From: Chloracidobacterium sp.
GTDB lineage: Bacteria > Acidobacteriota > Blastocatellia > Pyrinomonadales > Pyrinomonadaceae
Direction of reading: 5' to 3'
DNA length: 64,000 nucleotides
Assembly: GCA_016712045.1 (NCBI GenBank)
Contig: JADJRV010000001.1
Location: forward strand, 124,001-188,000
This document shows, piece by piece, positions 35,270 to 44,701 of the stretch. Position numbers and translations under genes: made by a program. The notes beneath the pieces are model-generated. The model had not been told where the DNA came from. It saw only the letters and a list, made by a program, of their open reading frames with translations, and did no database searches. Within the stretch, counting starts at the first letter, position 1. Each line of letters starts with the position of its first letter.

Positions 35270-36486
35270 TTACGCGGCGGCTGACGCGGCATACGGCGGC
35301 AGGATAACCCTCGCGGCCTTTTCTTTCTTTAGCCCTAAGGCCCAGTCGGCCTGCATGAGTGTGTGGATGTCGCGGGTCCCTTCATAGATCACCGCGGCCT
35401 TGCAGTTTCTGAGATAACGCTCGACGGGATAGTCGTTCGTATAGCCGTTTGCACCGTGGATCTCGATCGCCATTGACGCGGCGGTCTCGCTGCGGGTCGT
35501 CGCCTGCCACTTTGCCATCGACGCAGCCTTTGCGGACGGCAAGCCCATATTTTTGAGATAGCCGCACTTAAGCCACAGCAGATGCGACATCTCGTAATCG
35601 GCTTCCATATTGGCGATCTTTTGCTTTACGAGCTGAAAATTACCGATCGTCTGGCCCTGCACCTCGCGGGTATTTGCATACGCGACTGATGCATCGCGGC
35701 TAGCACGGATCACGCCCGTCGCTCCGGCGGCAACCGTATACCGGCCATTTTCCAGCGAAAACATCGCTATCTTAAACCCTTCGCCCTCTTGACCCAGCAT
35801 ATTACTCGCCGGAACTCTTACATCCTGTAGTGAAAAATAACCGGTGTTGCCCGCCTTGATGCCGAGTTTGCCGTGGAGCGTGTACCGGATGAGAATCCGG
35901 CCATGGTTCGTTCGACAATAAAACACGAGATGCCGCTGTGGTCACGATTTTTTTGCTTTTCGGCGTCGGTCCAGCAAAAGAAGAGGAAATGGTCGGCAAC
36001 GTCGCCGAGCGAGATCCACATCTTTTCGCCGTTGAGTATCCAGTCATCACCGTCGCGTTTTGCGTAGGACTTCATCCCGATGACGTCCGAACCAGCGTTC
36101 GGTTCGGTCAAACCAAACGTCGCGAGCTTTTCGCCCTTTGCCTGTGGGACGAGATATTTTTGCTTTTGCTCTTCGGTGCCCCACGAAAAAACACTCAGTG
36201 AATTGAGGCCGACGTGAACCGACATGGCGACCCGCAGAAACGTATCACAAGCCTCAAGCTCCTCGCAGACGATACCGAGTGAGATGTAATCAAAACCCGC
36301 TCCGCCGTACTGCTCCGGTATACAGACGCCCATCAGGCCGAGGTCGGCCATTTTTTCAAAGACGCTGCGTTCGAAATGAGATTTCTCGTCCCATTCTTTG
36401 ATATACGGTGCGACCTCGCCCGCGCAAAATTCACGGACGGTCCTTTGCAGAGCAATATGTTCTTCGGTTAACTGTAGTTCGATCAC
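35270..36486 (-). CDS. Acyl-CoA dehydrogenase, frameshifted
   Basis: A flavin enzyme that oxidises acyl-CoA to enoyl-CoA, with FAD and electron-transfer flavoprotein as partners. The N-terminal part (35818-36486) has the early helices (IALQRTVREFCAGEV) and the middle-domain signature GLTEPNAGSD. The C-terminal part (35270-35926) has LGIKAGNTGYFSLQDVRVP, ENGRYTVAAGATG and the catalytic Glu in VIYEGTRDIHTLM. The frame changes near 35876-35884, where FSSGT joins LHGKLGIKAG after one base is restored. Together they give about 405 residues, close to the family norm. It is divergent from moeA and not in an obvious beta-oxidation operon, so chain-length specificity is unknown. Confidence 0.88.
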
Positions 36487-36571
36487 GATGTCTAATTTCC
36501 TTGTCTAAAGTTTTGATATGATAAGCAAATAAAAATGTTATCACTTCGCGATTCGATTCGCGAGGAGCACC

Positions 36572-37772
36572 ATGCGACCAATGATACCTGTATCCAAAGC
36601 CATCAACATCATCAAACGAGAGACCGGGGTCCTCAGCACTGAACGAATCGATCTGGCAGATGCGGTCGGCCGCGTCTTGGCAGAAAACATCGTCGCGGAC
36701 TGCGACCTGCCGCCGTTTGACCGTTCGCAAATGGACGGATACGCGGTCGTTGCATCGGACACAAAAAACGCACCTGTTACTCTCAAGATCATTGGCGAAT
36801 CCGCTGCCGGTAGCGGTTGGCACAAGACAATGAAACGCGGCCATGCAGTGAGGATCATGACCGGTGCTCCGGTTCCTGCCGGGGCCGATGCGGTGGTAAA
36901 GATCGAGATCACACGCGGCACCGAAACGGAAGTGGCCATTCTCGAACCCGCCAAAAAGGCACGGCCATTGTCCAGAAAGGTTCGGAGATAAAAAGGGCCG
37001 CATTGTGATACAGCGAGGTTTGCTGATCACCACAAACAACATCGCCACGCTTGCGGCATTTGATTATTCAAAGGTAAAGGTCGGCAAGCGTCCAACTGTC
37101 GCAATTCTCAGCACGGGTAGCGAGATCGTCGATATCGGCAAAAAGCCGGGCCGCGATCAGATACGCAATTCGAACTCTGTAATGCTAAAAGTGATGGCCG
37201 AGCAGTGCGGAGCGGTCGCTGAGATATTTCCGATCGCAGGAGACGATCTTTCAAATTTGAGATCTCAAATTTCAAATTCCGCAAAGGGCAAAGACATCCT
37301 GATCATCACCGGCGGCGTTTCGGTCGGAAAATACGACCTGACAAAAGCCGCATTGATTGAATTGGGAGCAAAAATATTCTTTGAAAAAATACAACTAAAA
37401 CCCGGCAAACCGGCGGTGTTTGCCAGATTGGGAAAGACGTTGGTCTTTGGATTGCCGGGAAATCCAGTATCCGCGGCAGTTACCTTTCAACTCTTTGTCC
37501 GTAAGGCGATAATGCAGTTGCAGGGTTCGTCTGCGACCGCGTTAAAGCAAGGTGTTGCCGTTCTTAGCTCCAACGCAACAGCTGCCCGTGACCGCGATAC
37601 CCATTTACCGTCGCGGCTCGAAACTGATGAGAATGGGCGGCTTATCGCCGTCACACTAAGATCGCAAGGATCGTCGGACTTTGTCGGATTTGCTCAAGCA
37701 GATTCGTTCGTTTTTTTAGCAAGCGGCAAAGCCGCCCAAGCTGGCGAAACCGTAGATATCGTGTTTTTATGA
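36572..37772 (+). CDS. moeA: Molybdopterin molybdotransferase, frameshifted
   Basis: Inserts molybdate into adenylated molybdopterin, the last common step of molybdenum cofactor synthesis. The N-terminal part has LPPFDRSQMDGYAVVASDT and MTGAPVPAGADAVVK. The C-terminal part has ILSTGSEIVD, ITGGVSVGKYD and LPGNPVSAAVTF. Two frameshifts separate them. Near 36953-36959 (run AAAAAGG) the frame moves into GTAIVQKGSEIKRAAL, and near 37001-37004 it moves into VIQRGLLITTNN. With both bridged the protein has about 400 residues, as expected. Its stop overlaps the moaC start by 4 bases, which argues that the operon is functional and the shifts are sequence errors. Confidence 0.9.
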
Positions 37773-38245
37773 ATAATATGAGCGAGCTTTCACATTTTGA
37801 TGAGACGGGAAAGATAAAAATGGTCGATGTGTCGGGCAAAGAAACGACTGTCCGGCGTGCCGTTGCATCGGCAAAAGTCGTGCTTTCCTCAGCAACTCTC
37901 CAAACTCTGAAAACTCAGTCAACTCCTAAAGGTGATCCGCTTGAGATCGCCCGCATCGCCGGTATCATGGCGGCGAAAAAGACGTCGGAATTGATACCGC
38001 TCTGTCATCAAATAGATCTGAGCAAGGTAAACGTGACCGCTGAGTTCACAGAAGATGGCATCTTCCTCACCGCCGAGGCTCTCACCAATGCACAAACCGG
38101 CGTTGAGATGGAAGCGTTGACCGCCGTTTCCGTCGCCGCCCTTACGATCTATGACATGTGTAAAGCGGTGCAAAAAGACATCGCGATAACCGACATACGG
38201 CTCGAATCAAAGACCGGCGGCAAAGGCGACTATCAGCGCGGCTAG
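37769..38245 (+). CDS. moaC: Cyclic pyranopterin monophosphate synthase
   Basis: Acts with MoaA to convert GTP to cyclic pyranopterin monophosphate, the first step of molybdenum cofactor synthesis. A 158-residue protein of normal length. Family motifs: MVDVSGKETTVRRAVA, IAGIMAAKKTSELIPLCHQI and GVEMEALTAVSVAALTIYDM, and the active-site Lys region near the C-terminus (IRLESKTGGKGDY). It is translationally coupled to moeA by a 4-base overlap. Confidence 0.96.
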   Translation: MNNMSELSHFDETGKIKMVDVSGKETTVRRAVASAKVVLSSATLQTLKTQSTPKGDPLEIARIAGIMAAKKTSELIPLCHQIDLSKVNVTAEFTEDGIFLTAEALTNAQTGVEMEALTAVSVAALTIYDMCKAVQKDIAITDIRLESKTGGKGDYQRG

Positions 38246-38317
38246 TCTATCGAAAGGCCGAACTTTCGCATACAATACTCGTATTCGCTTGTAGCCATTT
38301 CAGGAGTTTTTTGCATT

Positions 38318-39109
38318 ATGAAATACAAGCTCGCCGACGACGCCAAACCACAAGCCAAGTTGCTTGTCATCGCCACTTTGCTGACCATCGGCCTGTGGTT
38401 CATCCCCTACGCCGAATATCTTGTTTATCCGATCCGGCTCTTTGTCACGTTTATTCACGAGGGCAGCCATGCATTAGTCGCGTTCGTAACGGGCGGGGCG
38501 GTGCAAAGTTTGACCATCGCGTCCGACGGCAGCGGAGTTGTCTATTCCGCACCATCGGGATTTATTGGTCAGATATTTACATCAAGTGCGGGTTACCTCG
38601 GGACGACCGCATTTGGCGTGCTAATGCTTTTCCTGATGCGGAAAAATGTAGCGTCGCAAAAAGTGCTGTTTGGCATCGGGGCGGGTGTCGGATTGATCAC
38701 GATCGTCTTTGGAATAATTTTCCCGATCTTTAACTTTCTCTCGCTCAACGTGCCTTTTTCGAGCGTCGCATTTACCGTCACAGTCGGCTTATTGCTTTCC
38801 GCCGGATTGATAGGCCTAGCGTTGTATGCCAGCGAAAGAGTGGCGAATTTCATGATCGCTTTTCTGGCGATACAATGTCTGCTCAATGCCCTGTCCGATC
38901 TCAAAACTTTGTTCTTTATTAACGCTCCCCTGATCGGTGCCGACGGCATCAGCAATGACGCCGGCAATATGGCGACAGCGACCGGTATTCCGGCGGTTGT
39001 TTGGACAGTTATTTGGATAGCGGTGTCGGTGGGCGTGATAGCATTAGGTGTAAGGATGTATATGTCGGCAAAAAGTGCTTCGCCGACAGACTCGCTCTTT
39101 AATGATTGA
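38318..39109 (+). CDS. Peptidase M50B-like membrane protein
   Basis: A 263-residue polytopic membrane protein with an HExxH zinc-protease motif in TFIHEGSHALVAFVTGG near residue 48. This is followed by GQIFTSSAGYLGTTAFGVLM, the second conserved block of the M50B-like family (PF13398), and five further hydrophobic segments. Members are site-2-protease relatives with poorly known substrates. An AGGAG site lies 13 bases before the ATG. Its stop is followed directly by the L,D-transpeptidase gene, so these genes and the next small one probably form an operon. Confidence 0.82.
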   Translation: MKYKLADDAKPQAKLLVIATLLTIGLWFIPYAEYLVYPIRLFVTFIHEGSHALVAFVTGGAVQSLTIASDGSGVVYSAPSGFIGQIFTSSAGYLGTTAFGVLMLFLMRKNVASQKVLFGIGAGVGLITIVFGIIFPIFNFLSLNVPFSSVAFTVTVGLLLSAGLIGLALYASERVANFMIAFLAIQCLLNALSDLKTLFFINAPLIGADGISNDAGNMATATGIPAVVWTVIWIAVSVGVIALGVRMYMSAKSASPTDSLFND

Positions 39110-39110
39110 T

Positions 39111-39875
39111 ATGAAAACCTTCTCCGCAATTCTTCTCCTCCTCGTTAGCCTCGTTTCAGCATCGGCACAGATCAAGAAAACGGAGCAGGCGGCAGTCAAA
39201 GCTCCCTTTGCAAAATCACTACAAGCGGTCGTCGTCACGACTAAAGACTGGGATGCAACCACCGGCACGGCTAGACTCTACGAACGCAAAAACGAAAAGG
39301 CAAATTGGAAGATGGTCGGTGAAAGTTTTCCCGTAGTCATTGGACGTAACGGCCTCGCATGGGGAGACGAACTGACCCAGCAGACGACCGCCACAAAGAT
39401 CAAACACGAGGGCGACGGCAGTGCTCCGGCAGGAATGTTTCCGCTGACGGCGACCTTTGGCAAGGGTTCTAAGCCCGAAGCTGTCGAGTTGCCGTACTCA
39501 AAACTCGACGAATTTACCGAGTGTGTCGATGACACCAAATCGTTTCATTACAACCGCATCGTCAACCGTATGCAGGTCGGCAACTTTGACTGGAAGTCGT
39601 CCGAAAAGATGTTCGCGATCACTCCGGAATACGACCTCGGCATATTTGTCGCGTACAATACTTATCCGGTCGTGAAAGAAAAAGGCTCTTGCATTTTTCT
39701 TCATATCTGGAAAGACGAAGCGACGTCAACGGACGGATGTACCGCAATGGAACGCCGCGATCTCGAACGCATCATCGGTTGGCTCTCGACTAAAAAGAAT
39801 CCGTATCTCATCCAACTGACAGACGAAGATTACGACAAATATCGAAAATCTTGGAAACTCCCAAAACTAAAATAA
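39111..39875 (+). CDS. L,D-transpeptidase (YkuD-like) family secreted protein
   Basis: A 254-residue protein with a signal peptide (MKTFSAILLLLVSLVSASA). The YkuD-type catalytic region has IGRNGLAWGDE early, GSAPAGMFPLTATFG in the middle and CIFLHIWKDEATSTDGCTAM at the end, where His and the STDGC cysteine form the catalytic pair. The last motif differs from the usual SHGC, as in the murein peptide-binding L,D-transpeptidase-like subfamily. It probably crosslinks peptidoglycan stem peptides or attaches lipoproteins. Start chosen at ATG 39111; ATG 39102, which overlaps the previous stop, is an alternative. Confidence 0.82.
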   Translation: MKTFSAILLLLVSLVSASAQIKKTEQAAVKAPFAKSLQAVVVTTKDWDATTGTARLYERKNEKANWKMVGESFPVVIGRNGLAWGDELTQQTTATKIKHEGDGSAPAGMFPLTATFGKGSKPEAVELPYSKLDEFTECVDDTKSFHYNRIVNRMQVGNFDWKSSEKMFAITPEYDLGIFVAYNTYPVVKEKGSCIFLHIWKDEATSTDGCTAMERRDLERIIGWLSTKKNPYLIQLTDEDYDKYRKSWKLPKLK

Positions 39876-40126
39876 CCACGTTAGACAAGCTCACCATCGG
39901 CACCCGTCTCGTCGTGCGCTCAAAGCTCGACTGGCGGTTTGCGGCTGTTTCAAAGACCGTCGAAGACAAGATCGTCCTTACAGTGTGTTCGCCTTCGGGC
40001 AGGACATACCGGCTCCGTCGTGACCTCGAAACAATCGTCACTTACGAAGGCTCGATCCCAGTTCTTTCTACTGATCACCCCGGTCATTGGCGTGAAAATT
40101 TCAGCCATTACGACGTTCGTTGGTAA
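39851..40126 (+). CDS. Small hypothetical protein downstream of the L,D-transpeptidase
   Basis: A 91-residue basic protein (start TTG 39851, overlapping the previous gene by 25 bases). It begins METPKTKITTLDKLTIGTRL and ends HYDVRW; the body is rich in beta strands with many Arg and Lys. Codon use matches the neighbours, which argues for a real gene despite the overlap. No named family is recognised. Confidence 0.55.
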   Translation: METPKTKITTLDKLTIGTRLVVRSKLDWRFAAVSKTVEDKIVLTVCSPSGRTYRLRRDLETIVTYEGSIPVLSTDHPGHWRENFSHYDVRW

Positions 40127-40146
40127 ATCTTTATGAAGCCCGTCTT

Positions 40147-40223
40147 TGCAAAAGCCCGCGCGGGAGCAAGGGCGTAGCCTCCAACTTGAGTGTTACGCCC
40201 TTACTTACCTGCGGGCTTCTGCA
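40147..40223. repeat. REP-like palindromic element before uvrA
   Basis: Long imperfect inverted repeat. TGCAAAAGCCCGCGCGGGAG and AAGGGCGTA on the left mirror TACGCCCTTACTTACC and TGCGGGCTTCTGCA on the right, with a 17-base loop. The layout is that of an intergenic REP/BIME element. It is distinct from the in-frame repeat family. Confidence 0.65.
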
Positions 40224-40277
40224 TACGAACCCGGTTTGGTAAAATATACTTTTGCTCACACTACTGGATTCGCATCT

Positions 40278-43121
40278 ATGCAGGCTGCCAAGACAAAAGA
40301 AGAGGTTATCGAGGTTCGCGGGGCCCGCACGCACAATCTCAAAAATATCTCCGTATCGCTCCCGCTAAATAAACTTACCGTCATTACGGGTGTGTCGGGG
40401 TCGGGTAAATCGAGCCTTGCGTTCGATACGCTGTACGCGGAGGGTCAACGGCGATATGTCGAATCGCTGTCTGCTTACGCACGTCAGTTTCTCGAACGAA
40501 TGGACAAACCCGATGTCGATGAGATCATCGGCATCGCCCCCGCGATCGCCATCAGACAGAAAAACTCTACCAAAAATCCGCGATCGACCGTTGCGACGCA
40601 GACCGAAATTTACGATTATCTGCGACTATTGTTTGCTCGTGCCGGAACGACCATCTGCCACGTCTGCGGCCGCGAGGTAAAAAAAGATTCCCCCGAATCG
40701 GCGGCGGATGGGATCCTGGCCGAGCTTGCCGAGGGTGCTCGATTTTATGTTTTGTTTCCGATTCAGGAAGACACCGCTTCCCGCAAAGAACGGAAGACTC
40801 CGGCGAACCGTGCGCGGAAAGCCGCAAAACCCGCCGACCTCAGCACACAGGCATTTTTGATCTCGCTACTCCAACAGGGCTTTTCGCGTCTTTATCGCGG
40901 CGGCGAGATGATCGAGCTGCAAAAGCCTGAGGATTATCCGTTCGACGATTTTGAAAATACATTTGTTTTGATCGACCGGTTAGCTTCCGCACCCGGCATT
41001 CGCCAGCGGCTGGTCGATTCGCTCGAGATCTGCTTTCGCGAAGGGCACGCGGCCATCATTGAAACGACCGAGGGCACACAACTTAAATTCTCGGACCGTT
41101 TCATCTGCAAATACGACGGCACTCGTTATGAGGAACCGGAGCCGCACCTTTTCAGTTTCAATTCCCCGTTCGGGGCCTGCCCGACATGTCAGGGTTTTGG
41201 CAATACGATCGGTATTGATTATGGGTTGGTTATCCCGAACCCTTTGCTGTCGCTCAAAGATGGTGCTATCGAACCGTTTACCCGTCCGACGCATTCCTGG
41301 GCGCAAAAGGAATTAGTCAAATATACGGCATCGGCAAATATCGATATGACCGTGCCGTTTGCTGACCTGCCCGATTTTCAGCAAAACTGCATCATCTACG
41401 GCGACGAAGGCTGGCGCGGGCTAAAAGGTTTTTTCCAGTGGCTTGAAACTAAAAAATACAAGCTCCACGTTCGCGTATTTCTGGCAAAGTATCGTGGCTA
41501 CACAAAATGCCCCGATTGCGACGGCCAGCGTCTGCGACAGGCGGCCCGAGATGTAAAGATCGGGATGCGTTCGCTGCCGGAGATCGTCGAGATGTCGATC
41601 GCCGTTGCTCACGAGTTTTTTGAGACGCTCGAAATGGACACTGAGCGTGCTCAGATCGCCGATAAATTACTGCTTGAGATCCGCCGCCGTATTAAATCCC
41701 TCGTCGAGGTTGGGCTCGATTATCTGACGCTATCACGGCTTGCTGCGACACTGTCCGGCGGCGAGGCACAGCGTATCCAACTTGCGACCAATCTCGGTTC
41801 CCTACTCGTCGGTACGCTTTACGTTTTGGACGAGCCGAGCATCGGCCTACACCCGCGTGACAATTCGCGGCTTATAAAGATCCTCGAAAACCTCCGCGAT
41901 ATCGGCAACACCGTCCTCGTCGTCGAACACGACGAAGAAACGATGCGGGCCGCCGACAATGTCATCGACATAGGCGTCCATGCGGGCGAGCACGGCGGCG
42001 AGCTGGTGTATGCGGGCAATTTTGCGGGGCTGTTAAAAGATAAAACTTCGCTGACCGCAAAATACCTACGCGGTGACGCCGAGATCAAGGTTCCGCAAAA
42101 ACGCCGGACCGCGACCAAGCGAAAGCTCGAAATTACGGGTGCCCGCGAGCACAATCTGAAAGATGTCTCGGTCGATATCCCGCTCGACATGCTCGTCTGC
42201 GTGACCGGCGTTTCGGGCAGCGGCAAATCGACGCTCGTCCACGAGGTGCTCTACGCCGGCCTCAAAAAACAACGCGGCGAATGGAACACGCACGTCGGAT
42301 TTTTCAAGGATCTAAAGGGCGGCGAGCATATTGACGACATCATCCTCGTCGATCAATCGCCCATCGGCCGCACGCCGCGTTCAAATCCGGTGACGTACAT
42401 CAAAGCCTACGACGCGATCCGCGAGGTTTTCGCCGCGACAAATACAGCAAAGACAAAAGGCTACAACGCCTCGCATTTTTCATTCAACGTCCCAGGCGGA
42501 CGCTGCGAGATATGTCAGGGCTCAGGCACGGTGACTATTGAGATGCAGTTCTTGGCGGATGTCGAGCTTACCTGCGACGACTGTCGCGGGATGCGGTTTA
42601 AGCAAGAGATCTTGGACGTGAAATATAAAGGCAAGAACATTCACGAAGCCCTGCAGTTAACTATCCGAGAGGCGATATTATTCTTTAAGGACGTCGCCAA
42701 ACTGACCACAAAACTAAAGGTTCTCGAATCCGTCGGTCTCGGCTATCTCCGGCTCGGCCAATCTGCTACAACTCTCAGCGGAGGCGAGGCTCAACGTGTT
42801 AAGCTCGCCTCACACCTCGCTCAAAAAACTACGTCAAAGACGCTCTTTATCTTTGACGAACCAACGACCGGGCTTCATTTTGATGACATTAACAAGCTGC
42901 TCTCCGCATTCCGTGCTCTTATCGACAGCGGCGGCAGCCTGCTCGTCATCGAGCACAACATGGACGTGATAAAAACCGCGGACTGGATCATCGACATCGG
43001 CCCCGAGGGCGGTGTCGGCGGCGGCGAGATCGTCGCGATCGGAACACCCGAAGAAGTTGCTAAGGTCAAAGCATCGCACACGGGCAAATATTTAATGGAG
43101 ATATTGAACCTGAAAAGCTAA
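40278..43121 (+). CDS. uvrA: Excinuclease ABC subunit A
   Basis: The DNA-damage recognition ATPase of nucleotide excision repair, 947 residues. The first ABC module has Walker A GVSGSGKSSLAFDTLYAEG and signature LSGGEAQRIQLA; the second has GVSGSGKSTLVHEVLYAG and LSGGEAQRVKLA. Zinc-finger cysteines are present (CHVCGREV; CPTCQGFG; CPDCDGQRL; CEICQGSG with CDDCRG). The open frame extends to 40146, but that part reads through the REP-like repeat, so ATG 40278 (MQAAKTKEEVIEVRGA) is the true start. It works with UvrB and UvrC, which are not in this window. Confidence 0.97.
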   Translation: MQAAKTKEEVIEVRGARTHNLKNISVSLPLNKLTVITGVSGSGKSSLAFDTLYAEGQRRYVESLSAYARQFLERMDKPDVDEIIGIAPAIAIRQKNSTKNPRSTVATQTEIYDYLRLLFARAGTTICHVCGREVKKDSPESAADGILAELAEGARFYVLFPIQEDTASRKERKTPANRARKAAKPADLSTQAFLISLLQQGFSRLYRGGEMIELQKPEDYPFDDFENTFVLIDRLASAPGIRQRLVDSLEICFREGHAAIIETTEGTQLKFSDRFICKYDGTRYEEPEPHLFSFNSPFGACPTCQGFGNTIGIDYGLVIPNPLLSLKDGAIEPFTRPTHSWAQKELVKYTASANIDMTVPFADLPDFQQNCIIYGDEGWRGLKGFFQWLETKKYKLHVRVFLAKYRGYTKCPDCDGQRLRQAARDVKIGMRSLPEIVEMSIAVAHEFFETLEMDTERAQIADKLLLEIRRRIKSLVEVGLDYLTLSRLAATLSGGEAQRIQLATNLGSLLVGTLYVLDEPSIGLHPRDNSRLIKILENLRDIGNTVLVVEHDEETMRAADNVIDIGVHAGEHGGELVYAGNFAGLLKDKTSLTAKYLRGDAEIKVPQKRRTATKRKLEITGAREHNLKDVSVDIPLDMLVCVTGVSGSGKSTLVHEVLYAGLKKQRGEWNTHVGFFKDLKGGEHIDDIILVDQSPIGRTPRSNPVTYIKAYDAIREVFAATNTAKTKGYNASHFSFNVPGGRCEICQGSGTVTIEMQFLADVELTCDDCRGMRFKQEILDVKYKGKNIHEALQLTIREAILFFKDVAKLTTKLKVLESVGLGYLRLGQSATTLSGGEAQRVKLASHLAQKTTSKTLFIFDEPTTGLHFDDINKLLSAFRALIDSGGSLLVIEHNMDVIKTADWIIDIGPEGGVGGGEIVAIGTPEEVAKVKASHTGKYLMEILNLKS

Positions 43122-43423
43122 TCGTCACCAAATTTTTCTCGCCAATACGGGGCGATCTGTTTCATCACTTCGCAGTCGCAATAGCCGCCGTTTTCGTTGA
43201 GCCAGTTGGTTATCTTTGGAAAATTTAGGCCGCGTTCCATCATAAAACGCATCGCGTATCTTAGCGTATGATCGCATTCAGATTCGTAAAGCTCGTCTTC
43301 GACACGGTCGAGCAGTTGGCTCACTGATTCCTGCCCGGCTGGCATCGCGTTGAGAAACGTCTCAAGTTGTTCCCCGTTCATCTGCCCCAGGTTCTCGATC
43401 TGTCGTTTTCGTAAAATTGCCAT
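43118..43423 (-). CDS. DUF2695 family protein
   Basis: A 101-residue cytoplasmic protein. The second half matches DUF2695 (PF10905): YESECDHTLRYAMRFM followed by WLNENGGYCDCEVM, with invariant Cys, His and CDC. The conserved cysteines and His suggest metal binding, but the function is unknown. Its 3' end overlaps the uvrA stop by 4 bases on the other strand, and it lies 3 bases after the MFS transporter gene. Confidence 0.8.
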   Translation of the reverse strand: MAILRKRQIENLGQMNGEQLETFLNAMPAGQESVSQLLDRVEDELYESECDHTLRYAMRFMMERGLNFPKITNWLNENGGYCDCEVMKQIAPYWREKFGDD

Positions 43424-43426
43424 AAT

Positions 43427-44701
43427 TTAAAATTCTGCTTCCGATACCCGCGATAATTCGCTTCGCTCTGCCTCCTCGATCTCACGCTGCTTGATGCCTT
43501 CGCGGCCATCGTAGCTGAAAAATTTGGGAAAGAATAACGCCGAGCCGAGGACGGATGCCACGCAAAGAACTCCGCCGGACACGATCGCTGTTTTAACGCT
43601 AAATGTCTCGGCGACAATACCCATTTTAGCACTGCCCAGCATCGGCCCGGTCAGATAGCTCATCATTTCGATGCTGGCGAGTCGGCCACGCAGGTAATTG
43701 GGGATGGTCTGATTCCAAATAGCACCACGAAAGATACCTGAGATCATGTCAAAAAATCCGGCCGCCGCGAGCAATATCAGTGCAGGTACGAGACTATCTA
43801 CGAGGCCAAAGAAAAATATCGCTACGCCCCACAAAACAGCCGCGCTGATCACCATTAGTCCGTGACGATGAACGTTCTTCGTCCAAGCGGACGTGGCGCT
43901 GGCGATCAGTGCACCGATCGCGATCGCCGCCGGGAAAAATCCGACGTATTTATCACCATAGATCACAGCCAGAGCCGGATACAATGCCTGCGGAAACGCA
44001 AAGAACATCGCGGCGATATCGATAAAGTAAGTACCAACAAGTTCCTGTCGCGAAAAGGCATATTTCCAGGCCCGCTTAATTCCCTGAAAACTCGGCCTCT
44101 CGGCGTTTTCGGGCGACGGCACACTCCGCAGCATAAACACCGCGATCAGCGACGCTCCAAATGTCAGAAAGTCTATCCCGTATGCTACCGACGGACTTAA
44201 CTGCGTGGCGATAATTCCCGCTACTGCCGGGCCGACGATCATGCCAATACTAAACCTGATCGAATTCAGAGCCATCACAGCGGACATCATCTCCGCAGGG
44301 ATGACTTTCTGGATAAACGATTCAAACGCCGGACGCTGTATCGCCGCGAGACCCGCGTGCAGAGAGACCGCGAGGAAAAGTATCCAGATCTGGGGCTGGG
44401 GAAGAAGCGAATTACCAAGTAATATCGCCGTCACGACTGTCTGCCCGACCTCGGTGAACCGCAGCATCTTGCGTTTATCGAGAAAATCCGCGAGAGCACC
44501 GCCGACAAACGCCAGCACGACCATCGGGATAAATTCGGCAAGGTAAATATACCCGACCATCGCCGACGACTGCGTCAACTGGTACATCTGCCAAGGCACG
44601 ACGATAAATGTCATCATCGAGCCAAAAAAAGACACAAGCTGGCCAAAGAACAGTAGACGATAGTCGCGTGAGGCTTTTAGCGGAGAGAGATCAAGTAACA
44701 T
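43427..44701 (-). CDS. MFS transporter (EntS-like exporter)
   Basis: A 424-residue, 12-helix transporter of the MFS_3/EntS type. The N-terminus LLFFGQLVSFFGSMMTFIVV is typical, and the cytoplasmic loop between helices 2 and 3 reads GGALADFLDKRKML (the MFS motif A equivalent). Related proteins export siderophores, drugs or lysophospholipids; no biosynthetic cluster nearby tells which. The start coincides with the stop of the upstream membrane protein gene, so the two are in one operon, with DUF2695 after. Confidence 0.88.
   Translation of the reverse strand: MLLDLSPLKASRDYRLLFFGQLVSFFGSMMTFIVVPWQMYQLTQSSAMVGYIYLAEFIPMVVLAFVGGALADFLDKRKMLRFTEVGQTVVTAILLGNSLLPQPQIWILFLAVSLHAGLAAIQRPAFESFIQKVIPAEMMSAVMALNSIRFSIGMIVGPAVAGIIATQLSPSVAYGIDFLTFGASLIAVFMLRSVPSPENAERPSFQGIKRAWKYAFSRQELVGTYFIDIAAMFFAFPQALYPALAVIYGDKYVGFFPAAIAIGALIASATSAWTKNVHRHGLMVISAAVLWGVAIFFFGLVDSLVPALILLAAAGFFDMISGIFRGAIWNQTIPNYLRGRLASIEMMSYLTGPMLGSAKMGIVAETFSVKTAIVSGGVLCVASVLGSALFFPKFFSYDGREGIKQREIEEAERSELSRVSEAEF

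Noticed and set aside
36487..36571. Molybdenum cofactor riboswitch before moeA
   Set aside because: The divergent intergenic space is only 85 bases and shows no matching structure.
40146..40277. N-terminal extension of UvrA
   Set aside because: It translates the REP-like repeat; UvrA homology begins at MQAAKTKEEV.
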